A stretch of DNA of 64,000 nucleotides from a virus: the IMG/VR virus record IMGVR_UViG_3300036715_003254, positions 1-64,000 of that record; one strand, given 5' to 3'. Every line of letters begins with the position of its first letter. Position 1 is the stretch's first letter. Under the pieces are notes generated by a model, which saw nothing but the letters and a program-made list of their open reading frames with translations, searched no databases and was not told the origin of the DNA. Shown here one piece after another: positions 39,744 to 47,879 of the stretch. Position numbers and translations under genes: made by a program.

Positions 39744-41475
39744 TTATAATGATTTTACTGAAATGTTTACTTTTATCAATAGATATTATCCTATCAAATT
39801 CTGAGTTATCACTAACAATATCTGTATTGTGAGAAATTATAATAACATCTTTCTCGTTAGTGTATTCTCTTTTCAAAATCTCAAGAAGTTCCATTCTACC
39901 ATTATAATCAGCAGAAGAGTCAAGAACTTCATCTAGAACTAGAAGATTGGTTTTAAAGCCATTTCTTAGCTCAATCATTTTGTGGAATGCGAAAAGAATA
40001 CTAAAGTTTATTCTCATTTTTTCGCCATTACTCATTGAATTATATTCTTTTTCCTCGCCTCTAAGAATTATTCTTTCAGTGAAGTCCTTGTCAATGAATA
40101 TGTTATAAGAAATTCCGGAAAATTTCTCAAGATACTCATTAATCAACTTGTTGAAAAGTGGAAGTTGCATAGAAATTACAACTCCTTTTAGCCTATCAGA
40201 ATCAAGAAGGCTTTCAAGTCTTTGATATTTTTCTAATTTAGTTCTATCTTTAGATAATTTAGTTAAGATGGTTTTGATTTGCTCTTTCTTTTCAGAGATA
40301 GAATTCTTTAAAGACTCTTCTGATTTTGAAACCTTCGGAGAGCTATCAAGCATTGTGTTAATTTTAATTTCTATTTTCGTTTTTTCACTTAAATGGATGT
40401 CAAGCTTCGCTTTCAAGGCTTTAGCATCGTCTAATCTTTCTTTTAAAGAGTTAAGCTTCTTGTTTAATTCAACAAGCTTTGATTTTTGAATTTTTATTTC
40501 TTCGTCATTAATTTGAAGATTTTCTCTATGATGATTTAACTCCTCTTCAGAATAGGCTACTCCTAACAACTCAAGCTTTTTACAACCTATACAATGTGAG
40601 TATGTTTTTTCTGTTATTTCGAGTTTTTGAATTTCTTTTTCTATTTCTTTTCTTTTTATAGAGAGAGCGCTTAAATTATTTTCGATAGTTTCCTTTATTT
40701 TAAGTGCTTTCTCGTAACCATCTTTCAATGGTTTAAATTTTGAAAGCTCTAACTTCATCTCTTCAATGATTTTGTTTTTATTATCAAGCTCTTCTTTGAG
40801 TAGTGCTTTCTCGCCCTCTTTCTTAAGCTCGTTTTCTTCTATAAGTTGGTTAAGAATAATTTGTTCTGACTCTAGAGTTTTCTCAAGAGTTTCTTGTTGA
40901 TAGGTATATTCTCTGATTAGAGTTTTTTGATTACCTAGTTTTTCTTTTAATCTTATTTTTAGGTCTTTAAATATTTCGGTGTCAGCAATAATTTGAAAGA
41001 CATCTTCTTTTTCTTGTTTATTAAGATCTAGAAACGCTTTAGAAGAAGAAATATTAGCACCTAGAACAATAAGTTGTCTAAAAATATTTTCAGAAACTCC
41101 GCCCATAAGAGTCTGAGTAAGAAATTCTTGCTGATTTTTATTATGAGATAGTTGGTCTAATAATTCGCCATTCTCGTAAATCTCAAAAACTTGAGGTTTC
41201 AGACCTCTTCTTATCTGATACTCTTTCCCATTATAATCAAAAAACAACTCAACAAGCAATTCCTTCTCGTTGATATTGTTTATCAAAGATTGTAACTTAA
41301 TCTTTCTATAAGGTTTGCCAAAAACAGCGAAATAAAGAGCCTCTATACCTATCGAAGACTTCCCTGAGCCGTTATGTGAAACTACCAAATCAAGTCCGTT
41401 TTTGTACTTGAATTCGGTAAAAGAATTTCCGAAACTTAAAAAGTTCTTAACTCTAATCTTTTTGAATTTAATCAT
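39709..41475 (-). CDS. 46: Recombination endonuclease subunit (T4 gp46, Rad50-like)
   Basis: An SMC-type ATPase: Walker A VSHNGSGKSS (residues 32-41), coiled-coil arms about 170-450 with a zinc hook (CIGC, about residue 293), the signature SNGEKMRINFS and Walker B LLVLDEVLDS. With gp47 it trims DNA ends for recombination-dependent replication. The stop-start overlap with gp47 is 4 bp. 588 residues, as T4 (560). Confidence 0.92.
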   Translation of the reverse strand: MIKFKKIRVKNFLSFGNSFTEFKYKNGLDLVVSHNGSGKSSIGIEALYFAVFGKPYRKIKLQSLINNINEKELLVELFFDYNGKEYQIRRGLKPQVFEIYENGELLDQLSHNKNQQEFLTQTLMGGVSENIFRQLIVLGANISSSKAFLDLNKQEKEDVFQIIADTEIFKDLKIRLKEKLGNQKTLIREYTYQQETLEKTLESEQIILNQLIEENELKKEGEKALLKEELDNKNKIIEEMKLELSKFKPLKDGYEKALKIKETIENNLSALSIKRKEIEKEIQKLEITEKTYSHCIGCKKLELLGVAYSEEELNHHRENLQINDEEIKIQKSKLVELNKKLNSLKERLDDAKALKAKLDIHLSEKTKIEIKINTMLDSSPKVSKSEESLKNSISEKKEQIKTILTKLSKDRTKLEKYQRLESLLDSDRLKGVVISMQLPLFNKLINEYLEKFSGISYNIFIDKDFTERIILRGEEKEYNSMSNGEKMRINFSILFAFHKMIELRNGFKTNLLVLDEVLDSSADYNGRMELLEILKREYTNEKDVIIISHNTDIVSDNSEFDRIISIDKSKHFSKIIISENGDNGKDEK

Positions 41476-42560
41476 TTACTTTCCAGTATCGCTAGGAATT
41501 CTTCTTTCAAATCTGTATTTTCAGTTTCAAAATATGATATCAAAAGCTCTATTGTTGACTTGTTTTGTATCATTTTACTTGTAGTTTCAGACATCTTTAT
41601 TGATAATTCAGAAACTTCAACATTATTAACAAAGTCGAATTTAACATCATTAGATTTTAATAAAAAGAGCGCTTCGTCATATAGATGGTCTTTTGAATCG
41701 TTTATAATAAATTTTATCGTATTTTGTTTTAACAATTCAATTTTTTCTTTTATTTCAGACAAATCCATCTCAAATACTTTTCCTGGAATTAAACCTTCTA
41801 TTTTATACGGCTTTTCATCAGATTCGTGATAGAGAATTTTGATAAATCTTTTCGAAAAGGTATTTGGGAAAAATTCTAGTTCTTCTGTTTCAAAGTTTAA
41901 AACATAGAAGCCTCTTTCTGTGTCAAAATCACCCCAATTTATTTGGTATGGTGTGCCTACATAATAGATATACCCATCAGAGTTCTTTAAATGGTAGTGT
42001 CCTGAAAATACTATTTTAGCGTTCGGATAAATCTTTTTTAAAAAGTTTTTATCTATTTTACTATGCTCGTCTACGACATTCTTCAAAATTTCGAAATTCT
42101 TAATTTCAAAGTGTCCTATAACATAGTCAGAATTCATTTCTTGAAGCGTTTCATCAGGTAATATCCAAGGAATAAATGCTACAGTCTTTCCAAAGAAGTT
42201 TATTTCGGTCGGCTCGGATATAACTTTAAAATTTTCTGTTTCAAAAAGAGATGTAGAATTAACGCTTCTTTTGTTCTTAAAATATATGTCGTGGTTACCT
42301 AGAACTTCCCATCCGATTATATTATATTTTGGTAAGAGAGCTATAATCTCGTTTTTCGCTCTATATAGAAAATTGATGTCTATTGTTCTTCTATTATCGA
42401 AGAAATCTCCACAAAAGAAAATATTTTCTATTTTCTCATTATGAGCGAATTTCAAAAGGTTTTCAAAAAAAGCCTTTTGTTCTTCAAAGACTCTCTCGTC
42501 GAAATTCTTCATTCCAAAGTGAAGGTCGCCGACAATTATAGCCTTTTTATTACTCATCAT
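41472..42560 (-). CDS. 47: Recombination endonuclease subunit (T4 gp47, Mre11-like)
   Basis: Phosphoesterase motifs: IIVGDLHFG, FCGDFFDN, LGNHDIY, IGHFE and FSGHYHL. About 362 residues (T4: 339). The frame opens at 42575, but the tandem ATG at 42560/42557 (MMSNKKAIIVGD) is the likely start, overlapping the end of gp55 by a few bases. It works with gp46. Confidence 0.92.
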   Translation of the reverse strand: MMSNKKAIIVGDLHFGMKNFDERVFEEQKAFFENLLKFAHNEKIENIFFCGDFFDNRRTIDINFLYRAKNEIIALLPKYNIIGWEVLGNHDIYFKNKRSVNSTSLFETENFKVISEPTEINFFGKTVAFIPWILPDETLQEMNSDYVIGHFEIKNFEILKNVVDEHSKIDKNFLKKIYPNAKIVFSGHYHLKNSDGYIYYVGTPYQINWGDFDTERGFYVLNFETEELEFFPNTFSKRFIKILYHESDEKPYKIEGLIPGKVFEMDLSEIKEKIELLKQNTIKFIINDSKDHLYDEALFLLKSNDVKFDFVNNVEVSELSIKMSETTSKMIQNKSTIELLISYFETENTDLKEEFLAILESK

Positions 42561-43284
42561 TTGCCCATTCATCAATAGATTCTATTCCTAGCTCTTTTAA
42601 AATCTCATCGTCACTCATTTTGATGATATCTTTTACATTTTTTTTCTTATTCGGATTTTTATAGAAGTCAAATTTTTCTTTAGAATATTTTTGGAGTACA
42701 AGATTTTCAAATTTATTTTCTCTTTTTAGTTTTTCAAAAAGTTCAAAAGAAACTTCAGCTTCTTCTAGTAGTACTACAAGAGTGTCGTGTTTTATTTCTT
42801 CAGGTTGTTTAATATCGTTTCCATTCTTAGAAACAACGACATAATATGTTGGAACAATCTCTTCCTCTTCTTCATAACTTTTTCTTAGAAGCTTTTTTCC
42901 ATATTCTTTGATTACTTCATCAAGCTGTGATATCTCTATGCTTCTTTCCATTATTTTTTCATTTCGTCTTTTCTGATTTATTACTTCAACAAATGATTTA
43001 AAGCAAATCTCAGTAAGATATGCAAAGGCTTTTACTGGTTTATTAGTTCTTTTACTAATCTTAGATTCGTCAAAATTTCTATAATAAAGAAGGCATCTCA
43101 TAACAGCATTTGAAATCATATCGGCTTTCCATAGGTCAGAATAATTGGAGAAACTAGGCATCCTCGTCATATTGTTTGCTATTGAAATAAACATTTCACC
43201 TAGAGCTTCCTTTGAATGTTTTGGATCTTCCTTACATTTTCGAAGTTCTAAAAGTAGATCTTCTTCTTTTAAATAAACCGCCAT
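42550..43284 (-). CDS. 55: Late sigma factor (T4 gp55-like)
   Basis: The 244 residues contain the region-2 pattern of gp55: AFAYLTEICFKSFVEVINQK with a following basic RRNEK, and the DLWKADMISNAVMRCLLYY helix before it. gp55 directs host RNA polymerase to TATAAATA promoters late in infection. Its own promoter (43319-43341) is of the early type. The C-terminus is acidic/hydrophobic as expected for clamp contact (MSDDEILKELGIESIDEW). Confidence 0.8.
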   Translation of the reverse strand: MAVYLKEEDLLLELRKCKEDPKHSKEALGEMFISIANNMTRMPSFSNYSDLWKADMISNAVMRCLLYYRNFDESKISKRTNKPVKAFAYLTEICFKSFVEVINQKRRNEKIMERSIEISQLDEVIKEYGKKLLRKSYEEEEEIVPTYYVVVSKNGNDIKQPEEIKHDTLVVLLEEAEVSFELFEKLKRENKFENLVLQKYSKEKFDFYKNPNKKKNVKDIIKMSDDEILKELGIESIDEWANDE

Positions 43285-43297
43285 TAATTTTAATTCC

Positions 43298-43305
43298 TAT
43301 AAATA
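43298..43305 (+). promoter_or_regulatory. Late-type promoter (exact TATAAATA), plus strand
   Basis: 40 bp before the plus-strand gene at 43345 and divergent from gp55. Confidence 0.6.
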
Positions 43306-43318
43306 ATATATTGATATT

Positions 43319-43341
43319 ATTTTACCTTAAAGAAGTTTAAA
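43319..43341 (-). promoter_or_regulatory. Early-type promoter (TTTAAA-11-TAAAAT) of gp55
   Basis: -10 TAAAAT at 43319-43324; TTTAAA at 43336-43341. It overlaps the leader of the divergent late gene. Confidence 0.6.
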
Positions 43342-43344
43342 ATT

Positions 43345-43869
43345 ATGAAAAAAACTAAGGACCAATTATCGGCTGAAGCATCATTAAGAATGGTAAGAAG
43401 TCTTATTATGAAAGAGACAAGACCTCTGGATAATAAGAATCTTGCTCCAGGAAACCTTGTTTTCTTTACATACGATGCTAAAGATAAAACTAATAGATGG
43501 GATAGAACTCCAATGGTATTCTGTCTCAGGCTGTCATCAAACTATCTTTTGGGATTAAATTTCCATTATCTACCTGTAAGAAGAAGAAAAATTTTATATC
43601 AATATCTCTTTTCTCTATACGGAAAAGAAATAGAAAAACAACAAAGGATTGTTTTTAGCTGGAGTCAAATAAGAAAATTCGTTTTAAAGCTAGGAAAACC
43701 TGTTTTAAGACTTTATATAAGAAAAAGAATAAGTAAAAGAGGTGTTAAAATCCCTTTCAATCTTCATCAACAAGCAATAGAACTAAGAGTAGAGACTTTC
43801 ATAAAAGGAGCGCCTAAAGGAGAAGTCTTATTCGCAAGAGCATCAAAGGCTATGAAAAAGAGAGGTTAA
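43345..43869 (+). CDS. Conserved phage protein, basic, 174 aa
   Basis: This basic protein contains LAPGNLVFFTYDAKDKTNRW, DRTPMVFCLR and LLGLNFHYLPVRRR, a pattern I know from many T4-like phages without a settled function. The late promoter TATAAATA precedes it, so it may be a virion or packaging protein. It is one of only three intact plus-strand genes and converges on the next gene with a shared terminator. Confidence 0.7.
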   Translation: MKKTKDQLSAEASLRMVRSLIMKETRPLDNKNLAPGNLVFFTYDAKDKTNRWDRTPMVFCLRLSSNYLLGLNFHYLPVRRRKILYQYLFSLYGKEIEKQQRIVFSWSQIRKFVLKLGKPVLRLYIRKRISKRGVKIPFNLHQQAIELRVETFIKGAPKGEVLFARASKAMKKRG

Positions 43870-43881
43870 GATTAACCTCTC
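43860..43881. terminator. Bidirectional terminator spanning both stop codons
   Basis: 10-bp perfect stem (GAGAGGTTAA/TTAACCTCTC) with a 2-base gap. The TAA of the plus gene (43867-43869) and the TAA of the minus gene (43872-43874) both lie inside it. A T5 run follows on the minus strand and a T-rich run on the plus strand. Confidence 0.8.
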
Positions 43882-44057
43882 GGTAAGTCCTTTTCTCTAC
43901 AATGAACTGTTCTAGAGGTTCTTCTTCCGCCTCTACCGTTGTTTTCTATGATGACATACATACCAACACCTTTCTCAGTTCTTTTTTTGTGGTTAGAACC
44001 TTCGATTTTTTGACCAACACAGTCTCTTTTACACTCTGAAATTTTTCTTATTTCCAT
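43872..44057 (-). CDS. Small basic protein, 61 aa
   Basis: It has an AAGGAG ribosome site and starts MEIRKISECKRDCVGQKIEG; rich in Arg and Gly (GRGGRRTSRTVHC). Three Cys and a His could bind zinc. Possibly nucleic-acid binding. An early-type promoter at 44085-44107 leads it. Confidence 0.6.
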   Translation of the reverse strand: MEIRKISECKRDCVGQKIEGSNHKKRTEKGVGMYVIIENNGRGGRRTSRTVHCREKDLPRG

Positions 44058-44084
44058 ACGAATTCTCCTTTTTTAGAACATAGA

Positions 44085-44107
44085 ATTATAAATAATAAAG
44101 GTTTAAA
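44085..44107 (-). promoter_or_regulatory. Early-type promoter (TTTAAA-11-TATAAT)
   Basis: -10 TATAAT at 44085-44090; TTTAAA at 44102-44107. Confidence 0.65.
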
Positions 44108-44111
44108 ATAA

Positions 44112-44543
44112 TCACACAGGTAAATCTTTTTCGGTGAGAACTTTAAATGTTATACCATTTTCTTCACAAAATTTTTGAGCTGCTTCCCATTTACATCTAT
44201 TTTGTTCTACAGTGATAGCGTTCTCGACTAGTCTTTTTTTATTTTTTGTAGCTTTGATTTGCATATCTTTTGAAGGTTTTATTTCTATAAGGTATTTTTC
44301 AATTATACCGTTCTTTTCTATCTCAACATAAAAATCGGGAAAATACCTGTGGATTTTGTTGTCTATTGTATATAGATATGGTATAACAATTTCTTCGCTT
44401 GCCCATTTTACTACAGCGTCGGTAAAATCACACCAACACATAAAGAGTTTTTCCCAAGAAGAGCGATAGTAGATTTTAGAGACATCCCCAGCGTATTTCT
44501 GGGGATTTTTTGGTACATAAGTACCTTGACAGAACTTAGACAA
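44112..44543 (-). CDS. 4: Head completion protein (T4 gp4-like)
   Basis: The 143 residues match gp4 closely: GTYVPKNPQKYAGD, IYYRSSWEKLFMCWCD, VVKWASEEIVIPY, HRYFPDFYVE and IEIKPSKD. gp4 joins late in head assembly; its core looks like a PD-(D/E)XK nuclease (D of PDFY, E-x-K of IEIK). It overlaps the upstream tail gene by 8 bp. Confidence 0.9.
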   Translation of the reverse strand: MSKFCQGTYVPKNPQKYAGDVSKIYYRSSWEKLFMCWCDFTDAVVKWASEEIVIPYLYTIDNKIHRYFPDFYVEIEKNGIIEKYLIEIKPSKDMQIKATKNKKRLVENAITVEQNRCKWEAAQKFCEENGITFKVLTEKDLPV

Positions 44544-45681
44544 CTTGTATTAGAACCCAATCGCCGTCTGATAGAGTACCAGGAATGAATGAAATTTCTT
44601 TTGTGTGATTATTAACAGTATATGTTAAACTTCTCAAAATGACACCGTTTCTATAAACGAAAATAGAAGTCAAATCCATATCTGATGGAACAGAAATTAC
44701 ATTATTATCTTCAGAAGCAATATAAGTATGTTCGTGTTTTTTTATTTTGTTTATTGAATTTCTTATTGAAACAAACGAAATAATATCGCCTGACTTGAGA
44801 ACTCCTGGAAGAAAAGATACAAAATTGTTATTTATATTGTATTCGTTTAAATTGAGCAAAGCGCCATTTAAAAATACTAAATTAGGGTCATTAGTAAAAG
44901 TAACAAAATTTGATTGTCCATTAGAAGTAAATTCTTCAGTTGTAATTGTAAAATTTGCTCCGTTTGTCGTATTACTTATTATTAAACTCGAAACAACAAT
45001 TCCCGGATCGAGAGTTGAAGTGAATGTTACAGTATTACCATTTATACTATACTCGCTTGAACTAATCATTACGCTGTTTACAAATAATATTTTAGGAGTA
45101 TTTGTGAAAGTAATACTATTCGATTTTCCGTCAGAGATATGTTCTTCGATTCCAACAATAGGAGAATTCGTCTCGTTTATTGTGTTACTTGTTATTATGG
45201 CTGTAACAATATCATCTAAATTGAAATATTTTGAAATTAAAGTTACCGTATTATCATCATTAACTCTATATTCACTTGAATCAAGTAAAAAACCGTTTAG
45301 AAATACTACTCTAGGAAAATTTGTAAAAGCGACACTGTTTGTTACTCCACTGATAATGTGTTCTTCGGTTTCGATCGCTATTTTTGCTCCTGTTAAAACA
45401 TCAAAAGAACTTAATACCCAATTAGAACTATTCGAATCCGGAGCAGAACCTCTTGAAGGTTTTATACACACCCAAAAACGATTATTATAAAATACAGCAT
45501 CAGATTCTTTGTAATATGTTGTTGAATTCCAATCAGGAACATTATCGAGCTTGAAAAACGAAATAAGAGCTTGTAATTCATATTTCAGTCGAAAAAAAGG
45601 TTTATTGAGAAGTTCTTCGGCGAGCAAATCACCGTCTTTCATCATATAATTTTGATAAAATTCTTGTACAGTCGTTATCAT
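44536..45681 (-). CDS. Tail/fibre protein with repeated beta units
   Basis: The 381 residues have an N-terminal helical domain, a short carbohydrate-binding-like motif (WNSTTYYKESDAVFYNNRFW), then four units of about 50-60 residues of the form VFLNGFLLDSSEYRV with TITSNT-type ends. The same unit is seen at the end of the tail fibre. It probably forms a receptor-facing fibre on the baseplate; by order it replaces T4 gp53, which it does not resemble. Confidence 0.6.
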   Translation of the reverse strand: MITTVQEFYQNYMMKDGDLLAEELLNKPFFRLKYELQALISFFKLDNVPDWNSTTYYKESDAVFYNNRFWVCIKPSRGSAPDSNSSNWVLSSFDVLTGAKIAIETEEHIISGVTNSVAFTNFPRVVFLNGFLLDSSEYRVNDDNTVTLISKYFNLDDIVTAIITSNTINETNSPIVGIEEHISDGKSNSITFTNTPKILFVNSVMISSSEYSINGNTVTFTSTLDPGIVVSSLIISNTTNGANFTITTEEFTSNGQSNFVTFTNDPNLVFLNGALLNLNEYNINNNFVSFLPGVLKSGDIISFVSIRNSINKIKKHEHTYIASEDNNVISVPSDMDLTSIFVYRNGVILRSLTYTVNNHTKEISFIPGTLSDGDWVLIQVV

Positions 45682-45697
45682 AGTGTTGTCCTAGTAT

Positions 45698-46318
45698 TTA
45701 GAAATAGATTGTCCAAGTTATTTTGTGTTCAACCGAAGAGTCTTTAGCTTTAACTGGAAATGTCTTCATAGCAAACATATTATATGATGTTCCAGAAGTT
45801 TTAAAAAATAAACCAGCTTCAGTAAATGCCGCAGAATCGTTTGAACCGTTTGCAACATCAGACGGAAGAATAACAACAAATGTTAAAACTGTTCCGGCAG
45901 CATTTACATTTACACTTGGAGAAGCAGATGAATTTTTTTCGCCGTTACCTATTCCAGAAACATTTGTCGCATAACCATTTGCGCCCGGATCTGTAAAATC
46001 AACAGTATAGTAATAGTCATTAAATGATTGAGAAATCAGTTGATTTCTATTTTCATCAAATATTTCTGTTTGTTGTCCTTTTGTAAATTTATCGCCGACA
46101 TTAAGAGGAGTCATAAGATTAGTGCCGTAACCATCTGTACCAATAACAAATCTTGAAATACCAACTGCATTTGTTACTTGTCCTGCTATTACTTTAGCCA
46201 TATAGATTCTAGCATTTACAACAACAAGATTATTGTCTTCATATGTATCAATAATATTTCCATCTTTATCAAGAGACTCAATTTTAAAATAACCTCTTGC
46301 TTTCATTTCTTCTTTCAA
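45698..46318 (-). CDS. Tail or baseplate structural protein, 206 aa
   Basis: RGYFKIESLDKDGNIIDTYE with VVNARIYMAKVIAG is a start I know from tail-fibre-associated proteins of several myoviruses. The rest is beta-rich with Gly/Ser/Asn. It has a late-type promoter at 46345-46353. Confidence 0.6.
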   Translation of the reverse strand: MKEEMKARGYFKIESLDKDGNIIDTYEDNNLVVVNARIYMAKVIAGQVTNAVGISRFVIGTDGYGTNLMTPLNVGDKFTKGQQTEIFDENRNQLISQSFNDYYYTVDFTDPGANGYATNVSGIGNGEKNSSASPSVNVNAAGTVLTFVVILPSDVANGSNDSAAFTEAGLFFKTSGTSYNMFAMKTFPVKAKDSSVEHKITWTIYF

Positions 46319-46344
46319 GATTTTTCTCCTTTAACTTTATTCTT

Positions 46345-46353
46345 TATTTATTT
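46345..46353 (-). promoter_or_regulatory. Late-type promoter (AAATAAATA)
   Basis: 27 bp before the 206-residue gene, overlapping the stop of the 509-residue gene. Confidence 0.5.
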
Positions 46354-47877
46354 CTTACGTATTTCAAAATCAATAGTTGAATTTGGGAACAAAACATTTT
46401 CGTATGGAAGAACTTTAACAGGATATTTAGGGTCGTTAAGTCTTATTCCTTCGCCCAAATAATAGCCTGTGGTCATTCTTTCAAACAAACCATAACTTTT
46501 AACTGATAGAACTTTAACATCAACAGATGCATACGGGAACATAACTTCTTCATATGGATGAATAATAACAGGGCGTTTCTTATCGTTAAGTTTTAATCCG
46601 TCTTCTCCTAAATAATGACCTCTAGCCATTTTATCTCGAAGTCTAAAGATATTTCCAAAATTTGTTATAGTATCGTGTGTTTCAAATTTCTCTGATATTT
46701 TTTGATTTTCTTCTAACTGTAATGTTTCTGCTGTGATTAATGAATCAGAAGAGTCTGAAGTAATAAAATAGTCTTCTGAGTAAACAAATAACTCTTTTGT
46801 ATATCCTCCTCCTATACGGAATGAGCAAAGTTTCAATCCTTTTTCACCAAGTTTTTTTTCGTCAACACCTAATCTCGGACATCCATATTTCCAGAAGTTC
46901 ATTTTTATGATTTTATTTGAACTTTCAAATAAACTTTCTTTTATTCTTGTTACAAACTTTCTGTCGTAGCTTACAGTAAGTTTTGCCCTTTCTAATACTG
47001 AAAGAACTGTGTTATCTTTGGAATAGAAGATAATTTTCCCTGAACCGTCCTTTTTTATATAAGAACCATCAGTGTATGTTATAAGATAATTATCTTTTCC
47101 GAAACCATCTTTTGTGTAATATATAAATGAAACACCAGAAGAAAAATCCCTGACGCTTGGACCTTCTGATATTCTTACTACGAAGTTTGATTGAATTTCT
47201 TCAACATCAAAGTAATCTTCCAAAAAATTATATACTTTATTAGCATACTCGTAACTAAATCCAACAGGGTGAACAAGCGGCTTAATAATTTTGTTAAACA
47301 GTACTCTTCTAAGCGAACCTTCTACAGTATATTTAAAAGGCTTATCTCCTTCTTCGACATTTATATAAAAGTTAGTATCATCGTCAAACGAAAGTTTAGT
47401 TTTAGAAAGTAATTTTGCGTAGTAATAGAAAGGATTTACTTTACCTTTATCTGTTACAGATTTTTGAGAGAAAAGTATCAAGTCTTCAGTAAAATTGAAA
47501 CCGTCATTAAAAGGATAATTTCTATCTATATCAACAAAGTCTTGACCTATTGCAGTAAAGAATTTTTTTAGGTCGTTAATAACCTCAGTATCATCTAGTC
47601 CTTTATAGAAAGCGACACTAAATGAATTAAGAAACATATTTACAATATTTCTTTTGAACGCTTGAAGATCTATTGTATCAAAATATTCATTATTTTTAAG
47701 ATTAAAATCAAAAGAAATTCTTGTTGTTGGTTCTATGTATCTCAAAAAGAGAAAGAATAAGTCATAAAGAACCGGACTTGTATCTCTAAGTTGAGGAGGA
47801 ATTATATCTTGATATATTACCTCAAGCTCATTAACACCTATTTCCGGAATATTTGAGAACTGCTTATTAACAATCAT
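46348..47877 (-). CDS. Baseplate wedge protein, 509 aa
   Basis: It follows gp6 by two bases, where T4 has gp7. The N-half is helical (SPVLYDLFFLFLRYIEPTTR). The C-terminus has two repeats: MARGHYLGEDGLKLNDK and MTTGYYLGEGIRLNDP, each followed by FPYAS or FPNST. These resemble short fibre-attachment repeats. The call as a wedge component is by order. Confidence 0.5.
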   Translation of the reverse strand: MIVNKQFSNIPEIGVNELEVIYQDIIPPQLRDTSPVLYDLFFLFLRYIEPTTRISFDFNLKNNEYFDTIDLQAFKRNIVNMFLNSFSVAFYKGLDDTEVINDLKKFFTAIGQDFVDIDRNYPFNDGFNFTEDLILFSQKSVTDKGKVNPFYYYAKLLSKTKLSFDDDTNFYINVEEGDKPFKYTVEGSLRRVLFNKIIKPLVHPVGFSYEYANKVYNFLEDYFDVEEIQSNFVVRISEGPSVRDFSSGVSFIYYTKDGFGKDNYLITYTDGSYIKKDGSGKIIFYSKDNTVLSVLERAKLTVSYDRKFVTRIKESLFESSNKIIKMNFWKYGCPRLGVDEKKLGEKGLKLCSFRIGGGYTKELFVYSEDYFITSDSSDSLITAETLQLEENQKISEKFETHDTITNFGNIFRLRDKMARGHYLGEDGLKLNDKKRPVIIHPYEEVMFPYASVDVKVLSVKSYGLFERMTTGYYLGEGIRLNDPKYPVKVLPYENVLFPNSTIDFEIRKK

Positions 47878-47879
47878 TA

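Noticed and set aside
44087-44094. Plus-strand TATAAATA
   Set aside because: It overlaps the -10 of a good minus-strand early promoter and no plus-strand gene follows.
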